NCBI GenBank assembly: GCA_963169105.1
Contig: OY720639.1
Location: 86,906,593 to 86,970,592, forward strand
Direction of reading: 5' to 3'
Origin: Ceriagrion tenellum
Taxonomy: Eukaryota; Arthropoda; Insecta; Odonata; Coenagrionidae
DNA length: 64,000 nucleotides
Below, piece by piece: positions 23,629-35,259 of the stretch (the first letter of the stretch is position 1; every line of letters begins with the position of its first letter). Both the position numbers and the translations under genes were made by a program. The notes beneath the pieces were generated by a model. That model searched no databases. It was given only the letters and a program-made list of their open reading frames with translations, and was not told where the DNA came from.

Positions 23629-24030
23629 AGTTATTTATGTGCCAGTACAAGGCCTTAACTATATTTGTGACTTTTCATTTCCTGAAAGCTGTATCTCAAG
23701 TTTGTCGGAAAGCAATAAGTTATCATCTTACTTGTATGCCATCTACATAAATAAATAGATAAGCAGCACCATTCCTGAAGTTAACTGCAGCTCTATTGCA
23801 CATTATAGTTATTACGACTATTGTCTTTAAAGTTATTTATATGCCAGTTTAAGGTCATTTCGATATTGGCGACTTTTCCATTTCCTGAAAGCTTTGTCTC
23901 AAGTTTGACAGAAAGTAAAATGTTCTTATGTTATCTGAATCCCATCTATGTAAAAACAAAGATAATCCACACCATTTTATAAGTTAATTGCATCTCAGTT
24001 ATTTATCATGGCTATTGAGACGTCGTATGT
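23629..24030. repeat. Two-copy tandem repeat, 202-bp period
   Basis: The block starting AGTTATTTATGTGCCAGT at 23629 recurs from 23831 with about 80% identity by eye, including the shared CATTTCCTGAAAGCT. Non-coding; it lies downstream of gene B. Confidence 0.7.
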
Positions 24031-24199
24031 GATCTGATAATTTTATTTTAACATCAATTCCCTCAATCCCTTCTTGGTTTTAGTTGAAATAATGATCAAC
24101 AGAATACTGATAAGTAAGTTCTCGCCAAATATCTTCCCATATAAACGTATTGAAAACTGACGAAAAATAATAACTCGCCATAATATTATATTTTCTAAT

Positions 24200-24581
24200 T
24201 CAGGTAACGTTTCTCACATCCATAAAATCTATGATCATATTTCGTATGAGCATGAAATCTGGCAACACCCTTTTCTGGTTCCAAGTATTCTAATTTCTCA
24301 ACAAAATGATATTGGCTTAAATTAGGTAGTATGTAACGGTTTGTTAAGAATGTAAACTTGTAGTAAAAAGAAAAAAATAAATGATAGCAAATTAATAGAT
24401 TCATAGATCAAAATATAGTGAAGTTACAAAGAATAACTATGAGGAAATGGGAAAATAGTATTGGATTTGGCTGGATTGGGTCGCTACATTCGATAAATCT
24501 AAGGATTGAACGACCAGTGAATGAATAAAGTGATGAATTTTTAATATATTATACTGATGATACATTAGGAAAATCGAAAAT
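24200..24581 (-). other. 3' flank of gene B, homologous to 1-388
   Basis: Aligns with the start of the window. On the minus strand ATTAAA at 24540-24545, about 37 nt past the stop codon, is a possible poly(A) signal. Non-coding. Confidence 0.5.
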
Positions 24582-24749
24582 TCACTCTTCAGGTTTGACA
24601 ATTGTTGCTTGTCCGGCATTACCCCACAATTCGACAACTCCGTAGACTGGGTGAGGAATGTTTGATGCGGCAGGTCCTTGGTCTTCGCCGTTGACAAAGA
24701 AATGAAGGCTCCCCGTGTTGCTTCTCATCACTCCTACTCGACCTCCAAC
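24582..24749 (-). CDS. Gene B exon 5 (end of NHR domain, stop)
   Basis: Acceptor TTTTCCAG precedes GTT GGA GGT. Encodes 55 residues with GVMRS, FFVNGEDQGPAA and ELWGNAGQATIVKPEE, then TGA. This is the closest match in the window to a textbook NHR C-terminus. Confidence 0.92.
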   Translation of the reverse strand, partial: VGGRVGVMRSNTGSLHFFVNGEDQGPAASNIPHPVYGVVELWGNAGQATIVKPEE

Positions 24750-27700
24750 CTGGAAAAAAGTGATATGCCTCAGTTCTATTACAAATTCTCTTAATATTTA
24801 ATACTAGCCGTGATGTCCATTGACTCTCAATGGAAGGGAACAAATTAATAAATAATACGCATGGTAGGTCTATGTATGCAGAAAAGAAATTTGGATCTGA
24901 GTATCTTTTGATGTCGGATAGGTATGAGATTATATGAAAAAAATTGGTTTGTTAATAAAGCTGTAAAATTAAACTTTAACTTCTTGAATGAGAAGCGAGG
25001 GAATTGTTTATATCATCCTATTAAAGCATGTTCATTGAAAAGTTACGTTAACGTGGAAAATAATGACAGTTTTCATTTCGGTGACAGTAACCATCATTTA
25101 CGTGAAACCTTTTCTTAATTTTGGTATTGACTTGGCGGACAAAGTCCCGAATCTACGAGTTGTGCCAGCACATTAGGTAACAAAATCCATGACTCACATT
25201 TGAATAGGGCTCATCTCCGTCAAATCGTAACTACTCACCTCTAATGTGTTCAAATTTTTGCCGTAGTTCGCCATTAAGTCTTTTCCGTTAAGATATGTAT
25301 TCCCATGATACATTGCCCAAGATATATTCCTGTAAGAGGGAGAATGTAAGCATGGTCCACAATAATTTATCAGAAGGGATATCAATGAATATTATGAATT
25401 AATTTAATGCATTGTGAAACTTTTACTAAAAATCTAGGAATTTTTCTATGATACCATAAACAGAGGTGTCAACAGTAAACTTTAAATATAATAGTCACGT
25501 TATATTCGTCTCCCTATTTTAAAATAAATATTGAAAGGCAAGTTATCAAAAAGCGAACGAAAAACTTCATATAAGTTATGATTCAGTTGCAAGGAAGACA
25601 GTAATTGCCTGATTACGTGATAATGCTGCGTGTACAATAAATAAAAACCACTGCCTCTTCCGTCATAAAATGCTAAATTTTGCATTTCAAAACATTTTAA
25701 AACTGGCGAAAAGTATAATGGCAATACTTTTAAACGCATTCAAGTTGGCAATCAAACGCATTCGCTGTGAATTTTCGACTTTTCGGTCGAACCATTACGG
25801 GGTTTAAACATAACGAATTCAGTATTTTAAGCCACTTCATCTGTACTATATTATCTGTATTGGTGAATGCTACTCAACATATAAACTTGAATACTTATTT
25901 AAATAATCGACTAGTCTCATTTGGTAACAACAGAATTAGGAATAATTAGTGACGACGATAAACTACCGAACGCAAGACACATTAGGCATTAGGACAAGAA
26001 AGGAAACGCCCTATTCGATCTCTTCTTCATTGAAGATTGAAGCGTCTTTACCTTAAATACTCTGAACTAAACAACCATTATTTATCTCATTTAAATACGA
26101 ATTCACCATTATATTTCCTGCAAATAATAGTATTATAATATAACTACTGCGTAAACTATTAGCTACCGTGCGAGATGGGATTTGTATTAGTAAACAAGGA
26201 TGACTGGATTAAAAGTATTGTCTGTTGCTTTTGATAAAGGCAGTAGTAAAAAATAATATAAAAATTACACTAAAAATATACATAAAATATAATAATTGGA
26301 AATTGATTCTTACGTAATGCTGCTAATATGCGGTACTTGTTGACTATCCATCGGTGAAATTGTTGTCACCCCTATAGACATGGAATAACTAAACTTACTG
26401 TGTTTCTTCTCCAGTTTTACCTCCAATATTTCATTCATTTCCAAAGGACGGTGTGTGAATACAACTGCATTATCAGCAATATCAAAGCTGTTGAAGAAAA
26501 GAAAGTAGTTTATTTTGAGTATTCAACCAGTCGCACGTGAACAAGATTCTAGTTTTGTAGAGAGGGTAACCACACGTGGAGAAAATTTGTGAGTTTTTTT
26601 AGTAAAATGATGCAATGAAGAGTTTCTAAATGAGCTCACCACTTAGTATGAATGGGGAATAGCATCGCAACAATACACATAATACATTCATGGTTAACTG
26701 TATAAAATGCTGCACTAATTTAAGTAATAACAGTGAAAATTTTCTCCGCCTCTCTTGCCTAGCTTCCCATAATTGATTTTTTTCTTCCGTTTCAACCCTT
26801 GAATTTGTTGGCAGCAGACCTCCATTCATCTCTCTTCTCAGCTTTCCGTTTCAAGTCGTAATATGTTCTGCATTGCATATCTTTCATAATTTGGCTCTTA
26901 TAGTCTAGTCGAGGATCTCCTCTTCATTTCGTATCATACATTTTTTCTTCAAACATTCATTTAACTTGAGTATCGTACCGTAGTAAATGAAATATGAGTT
27001 TAGCTCTTTTTTCTTAAATGAATCTTACTGTACCTTTTCTGTTCTCTTGAGCTCTTTCAAAGATTTCTTTATTTCTTTTTCCGTTCTGTCCAGCTTACTT
27101 TCAGCATCCGTCTGTAACACCATGATTTAATGGATAACACTCTTTTCGTTTGTTTTTCCGCCACAGTTCACAATTCGCTCCCATGTAAAGCGACAATCCA
27201 AGCGTAGGTCTTCATTACGTGTATCCTTATCTCCAAAATAATAGTTTTTTATATTGGTGGGGTTTTCTTTTTATTGAATACTAGTTTTGCTTTGTTGATT
27301 CTGCATGGTCTGTCTCTTGTGCTACTTCCATCCCACGTAAATTTACTTCTCAAATATTTGAATTCTTTAATATGTTGAAGGGTGAAATGTTACCAAATTT
27401 ACATTTGCTGTTTAGTTTTTTTTTATCCCAGATAACCTATGTCTTAAGTTTTTTAATTTTTTTTGTTATAAACATTTCTCATTACCCTGTTCATTACAGT
27501 CAATATTTTTTGCAGATCTTCCTCACTTTCTACTAACACAGCTATTTCATCCGCGAATATAAGCACTCTCTTCCCGTTTCCTTTTATTCCAAATTCTCTC
27601 TCTTCTAACTCTTCTCTTATTTTGTCTCAACCGTCTCGTTTATAAAAGTAGAATAAATATGGAGACAAGGAACACCTTTGTTTTACATCCTTAATATAAT

Positions 27701-30700
27701 AGCCACAATACTGTATTTGACCTAATAAATTTCTAGTATTGCCGTTTATATTGTTACGAAACCTATGGATGAAGATTTTGTTATAAATTCCTTGACTTCA
27801 TCTTTCAGTTGGTAAAGTGTATGTATTTTAATGTTGAATACATGAGTTCTGTATTATTTTTTATATTTACAGAAACCAGCGGAAAATTAGCAGTTCTTTA
27901 AAACAATCAAACAGCAGTCAAATGACAGCCATATAACCCATAATATAAACATAAAAAGCCGCTCACATGCAAGAAAACTTGTGACGCAGACTCAAAAGTG
28001 AATGATTTTTCACATATATTTTTCGTAAACTTTTGTCTTTCCTTTTTAAATCCCTATTGTGATTGTGAATTGCTTGCGACTTTTATAAAAACAGGTGGAC
28101 TAGTACATCCAAGCGTCACAAGGAAGTGGTCACCAAAGTGTTCCAATCTAAACTAATTCAATTTACTTTTAAAAACCTAAGAAAATATTATTCGGAAAAT
28201 AATTTATCGGCATGACTTTACCATTCTCTTATAGAGCACTATATGAAGAAACATAATTTGTAAAACGCTGGAAAAGGCCGTATATAATTTACAATACTAA
28301 GATAGCCTAGACCTATAATTTTCTGACTTGATGAACACTTTATAAACATGATATTGCTCCCTTGCACATAAATTATCAGATATTTTATACTATTATGAAA
28401 AGACGCCATGCACTGAGATTCTGTTCGAAAACTCGAGTCTCATGGAATTAAAACCTTATATCCATAAAAAGATAAATATATATCATGAATATATATTATG
28501 GATTGTAATCTCGTCGCCAAAAACTGTTGTCTAGAATTCCATAAACAAACCACTTTTTGGAAAGTTGAGACGTCTAGTGATGAAAGGCGGAAGTTAAAAC
28601 GTAAATAGAGTCGATAGTTTGTAAATAAAAACGTCGTACTAGTTTTACCTTGAATATACATGGGTTTTACTTACAATTAATCATAATGCAGTGGAGAAAA
28701 ATGTTGTACTACACGCGGGACGTAATTATACACTTTTTTAATATCGTCCGGTCTACAGATATATTTAATTGTTCTCCAAATTTAATTACGAAAATGCACA
28801 ATAAACTTCTTAGCACTTCGTGAATATCGCTATACGGGTATTTAATAATAATGCGAGGTGACTTCATGAGTATTCCCAATGGCCATCATTGCAGTGTAGG
28901 TAAAAAGGAATGCACTTACCGCCGCCTTGAACAGATTCTTATTTTTTCAATCCACGTCTCCTATTTTGAGGCCTCATGACGCATACCCTGTTTTGCAGCC
29001 TGGTGCAAAGCAAGTTCTGTTCAATCAAGGCAATTTGAATTCTTTATTTAGGCCGAACGGGCTAAATTCATTCAAATTAGAATCAGAGTCCGGCAAACAT
29101 CGTCGTCGGCACACGATGGACGTTTCATAAACCTTTTACACATTTTCTATTGTAGATATATCCTCTCTAGCATTTACGAAGTAACTTTTAGATCACAAAA
29201 ATAGCAAAATATTATTCAAGGCATCAAGTAATTTATATCTCCTCGATCGTTATTGAATATTCACCACAGTCGCACTTTATCAACAATTAACTACGTCTAT
29301 TTACAATAACAACAGAAAAGACTCAAAGCGCCAAGGCCTGGGCGAACTAAAAGTGGAAATTTAGGCAACATGTAGCCTAGGCAACAATGCCAAACATCCA
29401 AATCCATAATATACATTCATGATATGGATGCATATTGAAATTCATTGACTGTACAAGTACTTAGGCATCTCAGTACGTATATAAAATTGAATTCCACCCC
29501 TGGCACTTACTTAATCTTCCTTGCGGTCCGTCCGTCATTTATCACAGCTACATTTTTTCCGCACTTGGTGTGGAACAGCAAGTCATCCTGCCGAATTTTC
29601 CTTTGATAATTGATAGCGGACGCCGAAATCCCTGCAACACAATAATAGACTCTTAAGAAATGAAGATTTGGACTTGATACGATGAACTGAGTAAAATAGC
29701 AATGTACTGATGTGTAACGTATGATATTTTATCCCATGATACCACATTCTTAACGTGACATACTGCAAGTCACTTGAATTACATGCTGTTTAAAGTCAGA
29801 CATTGCAACATTGGGCTTCCTATCACTTGATAACTAGCGACCATAAATTTTTTGTGAGAAAGTCAGGGCATATTACACGTACATGAATTCTGAGATATCA
29901 TGTATAAGAATAATTATATTATACAATCATGCTTAAAAAAGAGAAATCGGAAATATTTTCGTGTTGCCAGTGGGAAACACAAGGAGAAAAGTGTAACTCA
30001 AATAGACCGACAGGTTGGTTAGGGATCGAGGGTATTCTATAAGTAATCACAAATCTAAAATACTGCAATCACTGTGAATAAATAAACATCTGTAAAAGTA
30101 TTATTATTAATTTCAATTTTACGTTGTTCGCATTTTTTTTAAATCAACCATAAGTTTGGTTTGAAACCCTGTACTTATACAAATTTTTCGATAATCATAC
30201 AGAAAACGATGCATATTCTGTCCCCATGGAATGTTCATCTCAAAATGTAACAATCAAGGGACCAAAATGAGTACTTTCTATGTATAAGTTCATTCAGATG
30301 ACAAGGATAGCGGACGAATTGAGAATTATGATTTGAAAGACGGGAAGAAAGCACCGATAAGTAAGTTTTCAGGGACAAATGAATGAAGCAAATTAGATAT
30401 TTACAATTTTTAGCATCAATATACAACATTTTTATTCAGTCAAATTAGGTGTCTTGTTTGAGAAATGAATTATTTTAATAAGGCACTATTAGTAACTTTT
30501 CAAACGTCATGATCCCCTTTTCAAAGAACCACGGAACTAGCCGCGCAGTTACCTCAACGGAGTCACCCGCTAGTGATATCACAATTATGTGATTATTTCC
30601 AGTGGAATTCCAATTATTCACAGTGGAAAAATCATTCGCTAGGACTGAGAATCGAACCCAGTTCCTTCGATTTCGTGAGCACTCGACGCAAAATCGAGGG

Positions 30701-31320
30701 ATCTGGGTTCAATTCCCAGTCCAGGCGAATGACTTTTCCACTGTGAATTTCACATTATTGTCATGATCCCATTTAGTCGAGAGAATATACCTTTTCTTAC
30801 AATTAGTAAGTATTAACATGCTTTACCCTAAAAAAATGCTTCTTGACATGCTCTTAAACTTATTTTTAGTCGTTTCTGAAAAAAAATTTACTTGCATGCA
30901 TAAACATATCATAGCAAAAATTACAGTTTTCAGAGTATAAGTTGGAGCCATATTATATGCAATTGAGTTTTTGCAAGTTTTGAAGAGTATATGGGTGCTG
31001 ACACCCGGACAATGAAAACTCACTATGTGCTCTGAACATTTACCCGAGAGAACTCCACGTATATGCACTCTTCTCTTCCCGCCGCATTCCGTCACGGCCT
31101 GAGACAGATCCAGCGTCACACGATTGGCGGTGTCAACTCTGGAATCATCCCTGTCCAGGTCGAAGCTGGTCAACCAATCTCCGGTCGCGTTCCTCCGGCT
31201 GATCAGCGAGAGATTGATCGGAGCGTATTTTTCGGCGCTACATTCGGAATCGATGTTCAATGCCTCAGCTAACACGCTGAAAATACTCAAGAACACGATT
31301 GCCGTCACCGCAACGTTCAT
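24582..31320 (-). CDS. Gene B: secreted single-NHR-domain protein (276 aa, five exons)
   Basis: Joining 31320-31044, 29631-29511, 26487-26314, 25329-25239 and 24749-24582 gives 276 codons without a stop, all junctions GT/AG and all phases identical to gene A. Residues 1-20 are a signal peptide (MNVAVTAIVFLSIFSVLAEA). The next ~70 residues carry Cys27 and Cys79, matching the pair in A and C, and share the pattern TGDW-(I/L)-(R/T). Exon 2 adds a third Cys (HTKCGKNV). The NHR domain reads ADNAVVFTHRPLEM, SIGVTTISP, NISWAMYHGN, GRVGVMR, LHFFVNGEDQGPAA, VYGVVELWGNAGQATIV, ending KPEE. Likely N-glycosylation sites: NLS, NAT and NIS. Exon 5 is nearly the same as in copy D. Function unknown; domain call firm. 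Confidence 0.88.
24750..25238 (-). other. Gene B intron 4
   Basis: Donor GTGAGT, acceptor TTTTCCAG. Non-coding; its 3' part is homologous to 555-695 in copy D. Confidence 0.65.
25239..25329 (-). CDS. Gene B exon 4
   Basis: A 91-nt exon between CTTACAG and GTGAGT, encoding NISWAMYHGNTYLNG and MANYGKNLNTLE. Same length and phases as in A and C. Confidence 0.9.
25330..26313 (-). other. Gene B intron 3
   Basis: Donor GTAAGA, acceptor CTTACAG. AT-rich, with no recognised element. Confidence 0.6.
26314..26487 (-). CDS. Gene B exon 3 (NHR core)
   Basis: A 174-nt exon between TCAACAG and GTAAGA, encoding DIADNAVVFTHRPLEMNEIL, LEKKHSKFSYSMSIGV and SPMDSQQVPHISSIT. One codon longer than exon 3 of A and C. 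Confidence 0.9.
26488..29510 (-). other. Gene B intron 2, hosting a LINE fragment
   Basis: Donor GTAAGT, acceptor TCAACAG. A decayed LINE (26630-27840) lies in the same orientation as the gene. From about 27850 to 29510 I see no coding region or repeat. A short open frame at 28927-29130 preceded by TTTGCAG has no recognisable motif. Confidence 0.6.
26630..27840 (-). pseudogene. LINE reverse transcriptase remnant in gene B intron 2
   Basis: The minus strand contains KQRCSLSPYLF, then GIKGNGKRVLIFADEIAVLV and ESEEDLQKILTVMNRV, and further on LDYKSQIMKDMQCRTYY and REMNGGL. This is RT motif order (GxxQGxxLSPxLF, FADDxAVLA) followed by the post-RT module. The catalytic FADD reads FADE, and stops and frameshifts are frequent. 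No endonuclease domain is seen. Confidence 0.78.
29511..29631 (-). CDS. Gene B exon 2 (start of NHR domain)
   Basis: A 121-nt exon between TTGCAG and GTAAGT, encoding ISASAINYQRKIRQDDLLFH and TKCGKNVAVINDGRTARKI. Phase 1 in and phase 2 out, as in gene A. Confidence 0.88.
29632..31043 (-). other. Gene B intron 1
   Basis: Donor GTAAAT, acceptor TTGCAG. Hosts the SINE foldback at 30617-30747. Otherwise AT-rich and unassigned. Confidence 0.6.
30617..30747. repeat. tRNA-derived SINE foldback
   Basis: Two copies of one sequence lie head to head: 30617-30673 and 30691-30747 are inverted with about seven mismatches in 57 bp around a short loop. The right copy has a Pol III B-box-like GGTTCAATTCC inside CTGGGTTCAATTCCCAG, followed by TCCACTGTGAATTTCAC. 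The same B box and tail recur at 42815-42870, which defines the family. Confidence 0.65.
31044..31320 (-). CDS. Gene B exon 1 (signal peptide and Cys-pair region)
   Basis: Start at ATG 31320, the first ATG after the TATA box; 92 codons plus one nucleotide, ending at TCTCGG|GTAAAT. Encodes the signal peptide and the segment with RRNATGDWLTSFDLD and TECGGKRRVHIRGVLS. Confidence 0.88.
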
Positions 31321-31408
31321 TCTTAGGATGTATTGATTCAGTCTTAGAATTCAAACTCTTTGCTTTGACAAAACTCAGCGAATGATACGGGAACCAACGC
31401 TTAAGGAC

Positions 31409-31416
31409 TATTTATA
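31409..31416 (-). promoter_or_regulatory. Gene B TATA box
   Basis: TATAAATA on the minus strand, about 90 nt upstream of the start codon, predicting a ~60-nt leader as in genes A and C. Confidence 0.6.
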
Positions 31417-31540
31417 CAAATCCTCTCTCTTTCTTTGTCTCGGACGTTTTTCTCTATTTGTCACAAAACAACCCTCGAACAGTTTTATTTGACCTTATTG
31501 ATCCAACCTGACCTCCGGAGTCGAAACAATCTCTTTAAAA

Positions 31541-31548
31541 TGACGTCA
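31541..31548. promoter_or_regulatory. Palindromic CRE (TGACGTCA) upstream of gene B
   Basis: A perfect TGACGTCA about 220 bp upstream of the gene B start. Genes A and C have the half-site TGACGTA next to their TATA boxes. Binding by CREB/ATF-type factors is inference. Confidence 0.45.
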
Positions 31549-31559
31549 TAGGACTGATT

Positions 31560-33231
31560 TATGGACAAGAAAATAAAAAAAATGCGCCATCAAATCGGTT
31601 GGGCCATTAAAAAAAATTTGAGTTATCAGTGAAAAAATATATCTGTTGCGAATGCCATCATACTTCATCCGGCGCTCTGTTTGAAACAAAACCGGTAATA
31701 TTGAACACATCAATATTTACAGCAGCTCATATCAGAGAGAACAGCAATGATAGTTGCATTATTTTTCTAGGAACCGATGCAGACTCAATGCTGTGCACTG
31801 CACTGGAAATTTCAAGGATATTTAAGATAACAAGTGTCTCAGTGCAATACAATCAGCACCAATATAAATTATTGTATTATTTTTGTACCGCATTCCATCC
31901 GACTATTTGAGCATAAAATACTACACATAATCACACATATTTCCCTCCATTCCTCGCTCCATTGAAGGTAGTAGAGCTTCTGTAATAGCACGGACTTTTT
32001 CTTCATAATTGGACGTAAATCTAGAGAGGAAGGGTTGATGATAGGGGAGAGAGACAATTAAACCAAAATTATATTGAGAAATCCAGGATATTAAGCAAGT
32101 GGTTCCAATTCAACATTCCTGTGACTTTACTAGGGGCCTAGTCATCATAGTGTCTCACCGTGATAAGAATCAAAATATGACGGCATACTTTAGAGTCATT
32201 CCACAAATTTCGAATCAAATATCTTTTCAGAAATTATAAAGGCTAACTTTTACTAATCAACCCTCCTCCCCCGTTTCGCGGGACTGTGAAAATTTTGTCC
32301 ATGTTATGATATCGGCCACTGCGATACGCTAAGAATCTTTTTGATAATTAATGCAGCGTTTCGACTTAAGAGTCTTAATTTCAATGCTTACAGTTATTGT
32401 TCATCAAGGCAAAAAATAAGAGCCGCTTATTTGTCCCAGAGGTTTTTGCAGTAGTATCTCTATGCACGTACATTAATCGATTTTGTCTATAATGTGTACA
32501 CTTTACTTCAGAAAAACCTATTTCCATACTATTTCTAATATATGAATTTAATGATCAAGATAAAATTTGGTAAATTCCACATTAAATTTAAAAGTTACCG
32601 ATCGGTTTCGGCTGTCAAGACATCTTTACCTGACTAACCAACCACCAACTAGGATAGGGTGCTAGTCGTAACAGAAGAGAAATGGAAAATTTTCAAATTG
32701 TCACAGCAGATTAAACTAAAACCATGGTTGAAAGATTAAATTCATTGGTTTCTACAATTAAGGGTCCGAACGTTCTCATTTTTCAAGCCATCCTTAGGCG
32801 AAAAAGATTTTTGGGGAAGTGGCAAAGTTTATCTTGAAATTTATGACGTCCTTCCTCCAAGTAAAAGTTTTTCTTTACAATATGATATGACTTTGCAATA
32901 TATATGCAATTTTGCCGGAAATCGTAGACAGGTAAGGATAGTCCTGGCTGTTGTTTATGAACCCAGAGCAAAATTAAAAAAGAATTAATCTTAAAAAATT
33001 GTAAAAAAAATGTTAAAATGGAAAATACAACAAAAAAAGAGGCACTCCGGGAGTGTCGACAGAAGTGAAAACTTGAAATAACGTGAGCATTTTTGAATGT
33101 AGGGAATAATTTCTAATGAAGTGTTTTATTAATCAGTAGAAAGTAGTATCATGTATATAATAAATTAAATATTCATTTATTGCGCTATTGTACACAATTA
33201 TTTTACATAAAAATTGTACACTTCAGAATAA
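31560..33231. other. Intergenic, unassigned
   Basis: Contains an unrecognised 93-codon frame at 31629-31910 (opens MKKYICCECHH) and a short block near 32110-32150 (GTGACTTTACTAGGGG) that recurs near 40350. No clear gene. Confidence 0.35.
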
Positions 33232-33825
33232 TCAACTTTCATCCATTGTTTCAACAACTCTTTCATCATCACCGCCATCATCATCGGCAATATCTAAAAC
33301 TGATACAATAGGCTTATGGTAACTAAAGTAAGAAACGAATAATTTTGTTTCGAATTTGCTTAAATGTCTTGTTAATACTGCATCAATAGTAGTTTTATAT
33401 TTCGTTGTGCCAAGATTGCGATCATTAGACATCGTTAAACCAAACTCACTATTTAAAAATTCAATCAATGGTAGATTTTTATCGTCTGCAAAGTTTATGT
33501 TGAAATCTTCACTCAAAATCATTGGCAAATCATCAAATCTTGTCCCAATTTTTTGTTCAAGCAATGCAGATGCATCATGAGAATAAATGAATAAATTTTC
33601 ATACAAGAGGTCTCGTATCGCCCTCAATGACTTATCCGGAGAAATATAAATGGCAACCATAATAATGAACTGATTATTCTCAGAGTGGCAACGACATATA
33701 CACATATCGCCTATATCAGAAGCAGTAGTATTAAACATGCTGGTGAATTTCACATGCACATCCATATAATTTGAGTCCTTATCGTTTTCTATATTAAATA
33801 TAAATCTAAAATTGAAAGTATACAT
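33232..33825 (-). CDS. Endonuclease/exonuclease/phosphatase-like ORF of a mobile element
   Basis: An uninterrupted 197-codon frame. It has the EEP-fold order VAIYISPDKS, then LPMILSEDFNINFADD (usual LAGDFN), then TMSNDRNLGTTKY, TTIDAVLTR and SYFSYHKPIVSVL in place of the terminal SDH motif. I recognise this as the endonuclease-like block found beside or within large helicase-bearing elements (Helentron-type Helitrons are my best guess). It probably continues from a lost upstream part, since the start is not at a natural domain border. The acidic tail ends DDERVVETMDES. The open frame is notable among so many dead copies, but the glycine of LAGDFN is replaced. Confidence 0.6.
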   Translation of the reverse strand: MYTFNFRFIFNIENDKDSNYMDVHVKFTSMFNTTASDIGDMCICRCHSENNQFIIMVAIYISPDKSLRAIRDLLYENLFIYSHDASALLEQKIGTRFDDLPMILSEDFNINFADDKNLPLIEFLNSEFGLTMSNDRNLGTTKYKTTIDAVLTRHLSKFETKLFVSYFSYHKPIVSVLDIADDDGGDDERVVETMDES

Positions 33826-34146
33826 TATTTAAAAGCTATACGTATAAAATAAGCAGTATATCTCAATTAGCCTGACTATGTACAATTAAAGATATTAAAA
33901 ACAATTTTTTTGCGGGTATAATTTGAAAATTTCACTTTATTTTATAAAATTATAATAAAATCATTTTTGAATTTACCGCGTAAATTTAAAAAAATTAACA
34001 AATGTATTTTTTGAATATTTCAAATTTACCGCATAATACAAATTTTTCTATATATCGTAATACAAAATTAACAGTTTTAAAAATTCCAATAAAAACATAC
34101 ATTTTAAATTTACCGCGCGTATGAATAAAATTATAATATAGTTCAT
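33826..34146. other. AT-rich spacer
   Basis: Contains repeated TTTACCGCG motifs at about 33975, 34025 and 34110, each followed by AT-rich sequence; a worn minisatellite is possible. No coding. Confidence 0.3.
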
Positions 34147-34516
34147 TTGACGGTGACGGTGACGCGAGTCCAATGGTTTTTACCCATCCACAAGTACTGT
34201 GTATATAGCGAGTATACTGTGTATATACGGAATATACAATTATACATATATTTAGCAGCAGTGACGGTGACGGTGACGCGAGTTCAATCGCTTTTACCCA
34301 TCCACAAAAGTGTATATACAGAATATACAATTACATATATATTTAGTAGTGGTGTTGGTAACGGTGACGGTGATGCGAGTCCAATAGTTTGTACCCATCC
34401 ACAAGTACTGTGTATATAGCGAGTATACTGTGTATATACAGAATATACATAATTATACATATATGTAGTAGCGGTGACGGTGACGGTGACGCGAGTCCAA
34501 TGTCTTTTACCCATTT
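34147..34516. repeat. Minisatellite with alternating long and short units
   Basis: Four units open with GACGGTGACGGTGACGCGAG, at about 34150, 34262, 34361 and 34476. Units 1 and 3 continue with CCATCCACAAGTACTGTG and a duplicated GTGTATATA stretch. Units 2 and 4 have CACAAAAGTG or ACAAAAGTG and are shorter. This gives an A-B-A-B higher-order pattern of about 213 bp. Open frames across it are by-products. Confidence 0.8.
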
Positions 34517-34519
34517 ACA

Positions 34520-35200
34520 AAAGTGCTCAACGCGACATAAGAAGTTTTCACTTCAAAAATGAGAGAAGACAAAAAATGATATATTTTAAGGACAAAAGTT
34601 TAAAAAAATATATGAATGAAAATGATTGTGTAGATAGAATGTATCTCATGTTTTACTTTTTACCCCATTCTGTACTGTCCACCTCTTATGATTAGAATTT
34701 TTTTGACAATAATTGTTCTCTTTCAAGTTTCACCCAAACAACACTCCTCGCACTGATTTTAATTCCCCACTATGAACAATTTTCACAACAAACCGGTTGT
34801 GGTGAGTTCCTCTCACTGGTACAGTAACTTCATAGCGACTTCGGCGAAGCCATTCATCTTGGACACCTTTAATGTCAACAACTCAAAGACAATATGGTGT
34901 ATTCTGCTTCAACATACTCATTGAGTAATTTACACGCATTCATGATTGATTTTGATTTCCATGGTCCGAAAAATATCGTCAGGTAATTAAAAATATGCCT
35001 ACATTTCTAACAAATTTTACAAAAAATATAAATTTAATTTTGAGTTTAGCTCACTCACTGATGGTAAAACATCCTTATATACCACGTCATTTTGTCTAAG
35101 TCTATGTGATCAATTGGAGAATCACAGATAGGTTTTTGGCGTAGTATATTTCTTTTCATCCTCTCCATGGTTTATTAATGGATCTGATACGTTTCAGTCT
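34520..35200. other. Unassigned spacer
   Basis: No coding region or repeat recognised. Confidence 0.3.
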
Positions 35201-35259
35201 ATGGTCGTTAAACCCTAGGATTGGTTGACTGCAGTCCGTCACCCTTCCCCATTTATCGC

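Noticed and set aside
30690..30747. A tRNA gene
   Set aside because: A B-box-like block is present, but there is no acceptor stem or full cloverleaf; the copy pairs with an inverted partner.
34147..34516. CRISPR-like array
   Set aside because: The units are minisatellite copies with conserved 'spacers' in an animal-type genome.
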